A stretch of 64,000 nucleotides of DNA from Scytalidium lignicola (lineage: Eukaryota; Ascomycota; Leotiomycetes). Below, piece by piece: positions 59,041-64,000 of this stretch. Numbering within the stretch: the first letter of the stretch is position 1; every line of letters begins with the position of its first letter. Position numbers and translations under genes: made by a program. The notes below the pieces were generated by a model that did no database searches, had not been told where the DNA came from, and was given only the letters and a program-made list of their open reading frames with translations. The stretch is from contig NCSJ02000033.1 in NCBI GenBank assembly GCA_002812745.2, positions 151,088-215,087 on the forward strand, given 5' to 3'.

Positions 59041-61255
59041 TTATTATTTGTTTTTTTCATATATGACTATAATATGCTAAGCATATGCTAAAGCAAAGAC
59101 AATTATATGTAAAGCTCAAGTTCTACATATACCCCTTATACTTTATCATCATCTGAAACAATTAAACATGCAGAATGATAAGTGTTTATTAGTTGTTAAT
59201 ATATAAAATGCATATACTGAACACATATAAAAACCATACCTTGTTTAGGAGTTGTACAACCTCTCTTTGTAATACCTTTGCCTTTAGTAGAATAAGAGGT
59301 TATAAACATTAGCTAAGCATATGCAAAATCTATATAAATAACATATTAAGAGTAGGAGAAGCTAGAGAAGATAAGCTAAGTTCAGGAGTTATATGTCATT
59401 AGAATATGATTAGTATATATATAAGTAAAAGATTAAATATACATACATGCTTTCTTTTGCCAAAGCTAGTAACTTGTTTAATATGCTAGATAATATAGTT
59501 AGCATATGTTATACTTATATTAGCTATATTCTAAAGTCTAAATCTATATTTAATTGATATATATAATATATATAATTATGTAGTTAAGATTAAGATCTTG
59601 ATATTATAAATTAAAGTTGAATATATTGTTGATTAAGTAGTAAGTANGGTATAAAGAAAAGAGTAAAGTAAAAATATGTATAATATATATTAAGCATATT
59701 TTGATTTTACTCTTTCTTTTATGTATTTGTTTTTNAGAAAAAGAGTAACTTAAATAAATATAAATATATGTATATATATAAATAGATAGATGATAAATTG
59801 TAAAGAAAAGAATGAGCATATATAAAACATAAACTTATCTTATAATAGAAGTGAGTATTAAATTGTATAACAAAGTCTTGGTCAGTAACATTATAAATAT
59901 AAGTAAAGTATATACTAAAGTTAAGTAAATCATGTACTTATATAATAGATTTACATGCATTAGTATACAACTCAATAACATTATTAGGATTTCTATTATA
60001 AGTTAGTTTAGCATATGTTAAACATATGTAAAGGACATACCTAAGCTTAGTTAAGAATTGTGTATTATGTTAAATGTCAGAGATAATATAATGTTTTAAA
60101 GCATTAAGAATATTAACTGAGCATATACATTAATTATACTTAACACTTACTTAACACTAGTAACCTTCTTAGTAAGAGTAATATTTTGACAAGTATTATT
60201 AGTTATTAAGTTTGTATGGTTAATATATGTAAAGTATAAACAAAGTATATATTAAACTTATTAGCATTAAGATATACTTAGTGAATATGATAACATAACT
60301 TTTCAATATAACTAAGTATATATATTGTATATCTTAAACTTATACTAAGTTAATCATAATAAGTTATATTATACATTATGCCTTTATTCACATCAATTTT
60401 ACAATTGTAAATGTTCAACATATACTAAGAATTTATAATAATATAGCTTACACATTAATGTTTATTATAAAGAGGTTAATAGCAATATTAAGTAAATCTG
60501 TATATTATAAGCATATACATTACTTATTCTTGGATATTAAAAAATATATACTAATATTATCTTGAGCAATGATCATAAGAACTATATAATATTAACATAT
60601 GCTAAAGATATGTAATAGATAAAAGATATATACCTTATTCATTAACTTTAACTATTGTAACTTGTCTTGTTCATCAATTTAGTATATGCTCAAGATATGT
60701 ATTCAACATGCTTATAAAGTAGAACTCATCCAAGATTATAATTAAGGATAAAACTTATTTATTGTTAATATATACTCATCAAATACTTTTGTTCAATTAA
60801 GCATATACTTATTATAATAGTATTCATAAGCAGATTGGTTAATAATTGCTATTACAATAAGGTTGTCAAAATCAACATGCATAAGAAGTATAGTTCTAAC
60901 ATATATTATACTTGTATTGTTGCTGATATTAGCATTTGAAAAGTATTTGTGTAATTAATATATGAGAATTGTATATGTAGAACATATAGTTGGTATAAGT
61001 AATGCTAGTAAAGGAGGAGGAAGAGTTGTTGTGAAGAGAAAAAAGTTAGGAAGGAAGAAAGGTAAAATATCTTGTACAAGGCTTCAATTGTGTATATGCT
61101 ATAATAACCAAACATGTCAACAAATAAACAAACAAATTGTGATTTCTGATAAATTAAAGTTATTCTACATATATACAAAGTATATATTACAAAACTAAAT
61201 TTAAATTTAAAAGATAGGAAAATACAGTATTAAGTATTAGCATATGCATAGCATG
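59041..61255 (-). pseudogene. RIP-degraded, intron-dense coding region (minus strand), unknown family
   Basis: Two adjacent minus-strand exons are clear. 60116-60041 reads NILNALKHYIISDI*HNTQF...KL. After a 48-bp intron, 59992-59916 reads 'NPNNVIELYTNACKSII' then VHDLLNF. The phases match across the junction (AG|A) and the single stop in each is a former CAA. Further coding-like pieces are at about 60.24-60.15 kb ('TNNTCQNITLTKKVTSV'), 59.39-59.34 kb ('PELSLSSLASPTLNM') and 59.30-59.24 kb ('TSYSTKGKGITKRGCTTPKQ'). The tail is DDDKV near 59.15 kb. Exons are 35-80 bp and spacers repeat a CATATG motif. No known domain is recognised; possibly part of a mobile element. Confidence 0.5.
59993..60040 (-). 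other. Best-supported intron of the motif-sharing set (minus strand)
   Basis: 48 bp. Donor GTATGTCC, two CATATG cores, branch ACTAAC and acceptor TTATAATAG, with the reading frame preserved across it. It is the clearest example that the repeated CATATG spacers are introns. Confidence 0.65.
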
Positions 61256-61435
61256 TTCACAGCACACTGGATTAATTATATTATACCCTTGCTGAACTTA
61301 GTTTTCTATATCCTTGCCGAGGTCGGCCTGTGCTACAGTTTACACCCCCTTTGAAGTTCAACACACCCTCGATGAATTGTATCCCCGTCCGGACGGNACT
61401 ACGGTCCAATGCAACGGTCCGGCCAGTCTAGAAAG
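61256..61435. other. GC-rich islet within the AT-rich nest
   Basis: About 180 bp of near-normal composition, including CCTTGCCGAGGTCGGCCTG and the palindrome CCGTCCGGACGG (interrupted by an N at 61397), then ACGGTCCGGCC. No ORF. It immediately follows the last CATATG motif and may be the terminal, unRIPed end of the element that carries the intron-dense genes. Confidence 0.4.
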
Positions 61436-62237
61436 AACTATACTCAAGAAGACTTAAGAAGTTATTAATACCTCTAAATACAACTGAAAAGCCATTAAAC
61501 TATAAAGTTTACTACTTATAAGTAAATATTCTCTATGTTAAAGTATAACTAATTCTAGTATTTAAACTACTTATACATCTTGAGGTTAATACTTGTATAT
61601 AGCCAATTATAACAAACAAAGTAAAGAAGGTAAACTAAGGAGAAAGGATGAAAAAGTAGTATTAAGGAATATAAATTGAAAGTAGTACAAAAGCTAACTA
61701 AGTAGAATTCATAATTATCAAAATCTACAAGTATAAGCTTAAGAAAAGGGCTAATAACAATTTATAAAACTTGTTCAAAGATGATTTCAAGCATTTTACC
61801 TTAATTATATTTACAAAAATACCTTATAAGGAGCTTAAAAGGTTAGTAATGGTAGTAAAGATGGTAGTAGTAAAGGTAGTAGCATTTCGGAAGGACTAAG
61901 TGTTTACAAGAGTTATTTACAGTTGTTTATAAGTCAACATTTAATTGGTAACTATAATACTGTATTTTGTTAACAATTTACATTAAAATTGTAATATTAT
62001 AATTGTTATAATTATGAACAGCAGAAAACAACATTTTGCTGTTTAAAGAATAGTGTTGTTTTTTACAAAGTACATATATTTTGGTATGTTTCGCTAACAA
62101 AATCTTGTACTCGGCAGAAAACGGTGCTAATCTGCAGAGTAGCATAAGTGGTAAGGTCGAACGACGATTTGAGCCCTCTATGCAACCAAATGACCGTAAT
62201 AGAAGCTCACTGACGCTTGCTTCAATAAGTACTAATC
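61436..62237. other. AT-rich spacer before pogo element P2
   Basis: About 800 bp with no coding signal. It contains short GGTAGTA-type repeats near 61.84-61.88 kb. Confidence 0.4.
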
Positions 62238-64000
62238 GTCGGGCCTCAGGCATGCGCATTGCCCGACTTTAGTCGCATTTGCTCCTAGTCGGTGGAAGCG
62301 AATGTGGTCGCCTATTTTTTTTNCCATGGGAAACCCACACAAATTGAATACCCCTTTGCATATTCTTACTGTTCAAAATATATTCTATTCCTACAGCAAT
62401 ATGCTTACGCCTACTAAAGAGTGCGTTCGTAAAGCAAAAGATTGGCTTGCTGAGAACCCTACTGAGAGCCAATCTGTAATTGCCAAGCTATTCAAAATCA
62501 ATAAATCAACTCTGAATATGGCTATTCGATGAGGTAACTGACCTCTAGCTGGAGGTTAAAACAAAATCCTGATAACTAGTCAGGAACAGGTTGTACATAC
62601 CTTTATCAAGTCATACCTTCAGCATGACTAGCTTCTTACCAAGGAGATTATATTTACAGTTATTAGCTACCTTCGAAAACAAGCCAATCAATCTCCACCT
62701 TCTTAGTCTTGGTTTTGCAAGTGGTGGAAAGGTCAACCTTTACTCCACAAAATTAAGACTAAACCTATTGCTCAAAAACACATTATTACTCAAGATCTGA
62801 AAGAAGTTAATAATTAGTTTAATCGTTACATAATAGCCCTCAAAAAATATGATATCCATAAGCACAATTTATACAATTTCGACAAATCAGGATTTTGTAT
62901 TAGTTGTCCTAAAGGTGTGAAGGTATTAGTTCTAATTGAATTAACTGAAGTAAGGATTTATCTATTACTATAATTATTACTATAATTCAAGGTTAACACT
63001 GTATTAACTTTATTCTTTGAGCCTTGAAAATCGTTGATTTGTAACTATGATTAAGACTATCTATGCTAATAGAATTGCTCTTATACTACTTGTAGCTATT
63101 GTTCAAGGCAAATATTATATGGTATCATGGTATGAGGATCAATTAAAGTATTCAAAAGTAGTTCATTTATCAGAGAATGGCTATACAACCAATGATATTA
63201 ATCTACAATTCTTAGAGTACTTTATTCAACATACAAATACAAGCCTTAATCAACTATATAAGTTATTAATGGACAATCAAACTAATCATATGAATCTTGA
63301 TTTTACCTTATTAGCTTGTAAAAATAATATAGTGTCATTTACATTTCCTGCTTATTTAACANATTGTATTCAACCTCTTGATGTAGAAGTATTTTAACTA
63401 TACAAGCATTAACATAATAAAGTTATACAAAGTGTTATTGAATTACTTGATTTCAAATATACTATAACTTCTTTCTTTTATGATCTACTAAGGATTCATG
63501 AGCAAACCTTCAAGAAAGTTATTATTCAGAATGCTTTTAGAAAGGCTAGTATATAACCTATTAACAAGGAGGTAACTTTTACCCTTATAAAGAAATATGT
63601 TAAAGATAAGCTTAAAACAATAGCTAAAGAATTTAAATTACTTACACTAAGAACTCTTATAACTATTCAACAAGTTTAATATTAACTTAGAAAGTTAAAA
63701 CTAAAGATTATGGATTTGTTAAGCTCTTTATCTTAACATAAGTTTAATTCCTTTACTTATAGTTTTAAATCAATATTAGATAAAAGTGAGCTTACTAAGC
63801 TTGAACATGATATAGTATATTAATAGATATAGGATTTCATAACAAAAAANGCTATCTAATAAGAAAAGGCTTCAAAAAGAAGAAGAATTAACATAAGAAC
63901 AAGTATAAGCTATAAAAACAAGAGAAAAGATCATAAAAAAGGCATAAAAAAGCAGTTAAATAAGAAAGTTAGAATACTATGTCAAATAGCTAATAAGGAG
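62238..64000 (+). mobile_element. Pogo-type DNA transposon P2 (right end off window)
   Basis: A DDE_1/pogo transposase remnant starts at 62401. Upstream, a GC-rich leader contains a 7-bp inverted repeat (GTCGGGC 62238-62244 / GCCCGAC 62261-62267) that may be part of the terminal region. The element continues past 64 kb, so the inverted repeat partner cannot be checked. Confidence 0.6.
62401..64000 (+). pseudogene. Pogo-type transposase P2, RIP-degraded
   Basis: DNA transposase of the Tc1/mariner-pogo group. The N-terminal helix-turn-helix is intact: 'KAKDWLAENPTESQSVIAKL' then FKINKSTLNMAIR, followed by TGA where CGA is expected. Catalytic segments remain in order: 'YNFDKSGF' (62.88 kb; normally NFDETGF), 'LLMDNQTNHM' (63.27 kb; normally DGHGSH) and 'CIQPLDVEVF' (63.38 kb; normally LQPLDVGVF). 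A Lys-rich tail runs to the window end. At least eight in-frame stops and several C to T/G to A substitutions make it inactive. Confidence 0.8.

Larger units (their letters stand above)
57480..61255. repeat. Dispersed CATATG/GTATAC motif, about three dozen copies
   Basis: Short, often paired, near-palindromic sites recur every 50-150 bp on both strands, e.g. TATGCTAAGCATATGC (59.05 kb), TATGTTAAACATATG (60.02 kb) and TATACTAAACATATAC (58.58 kb). They are not in a regular tandem array and are uncommon in the neighbouring LTR elements. Many coincide with the intron-like spacers described separately. Confidence 0.7.

Noticed and set aside
44000..61255. Possible mitochondrial DNA because of extreme AT richness
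   Set aside because: Contains nested Ty3 and pogo nuclear transposons with RIP-type stops and no mitochondrial genes.
57480..61255. CRISPR-like array suggested by regularly recurring CATATG sites
   Set aside because: The sites are short palindromes at irregular spacing, on both strands, between coding-like exons; this is a eukaryotic genome.

Overview
The window looks like nuclear DNA of a filamentous ascomycete (Pezizomycotina). Genes are split by many short introns (about 50-100 bp, GTA/GTG donors, CTAAC/CTGAC branch sites). The encoded proteins belong to fungal families: an SFL1-type heat-shock-factor protein, bZIP-DUF3425, sedolisin, HET and fungal FGGY kinase. Repeats show the signature of repeat-induced point mutation (RIP): extreme AT richness and former CAA/CAG/CGA codons read as stops. 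The order within Pezizomycotina cannot be fixed from sequence alone.

Layout. 1-27.4 kb is ordinary gene-dense DNA: SFL1 (partial, -), an F-box protein (+), an NAD(P)-dependent epimerase/reductase (-), a VNX1-like vacuolar cation/H+ exchanger (-) divergent from proteasome ATPase RPT6 (+), an FGGY carbohydrate kinase (+) convergent with a bZIP-DUF3425 regulator (-), nucleoporin NIC96/NUP93 (-), a 3'-truncated secreted sedolisin (-) and a small secreted protein (+). 27.4-36.4 kb is AT-rich. It holds a possible MITE-like hairpin, an intron-containing tRNA-Asp and a RIP-degraded minus-strand gene of the RING-like/patatin phospholipase type. 36.4-44 kb is a second gene island: an intact HET-domain gene (+), a sugar MFS transporter (-) and a metallo-beta-lactamase-fold hydrolase (+). 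The last two are divergent.

44-64 kb is a RIP-degraded transposon nest. A pogo-type transposase remnant (P1, -) abuts a Ty3/Gypsy element B (+). B is interrupted by a complete Ty3/Gypsy element A (-, 368-bp LTRs, TAAAT target duplication) and then by a truncated relative, A2 (-). Beyond this lies a 3.8-kb block with two converging degraded coding regions. Their very short exons are separated by about 50-bp intron-like spacers sharing a CATATG-based motif; this is the most unusual feature of the window. The window ends inside a second pogo-type element, P2 (+).

The two gene islands carry no obvious joint pathway. Core housekeeping genes (RPT6, NIC96, VNX1) lie in the first island. The HET, transporter and lactamase-fold genes lie in the repeat-flanked accessory island. 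Exon boundaries below were read by eye from splice motifs and frame continuity. In RIP-altered regions frames are reliable only where conserved protein motifs persist.
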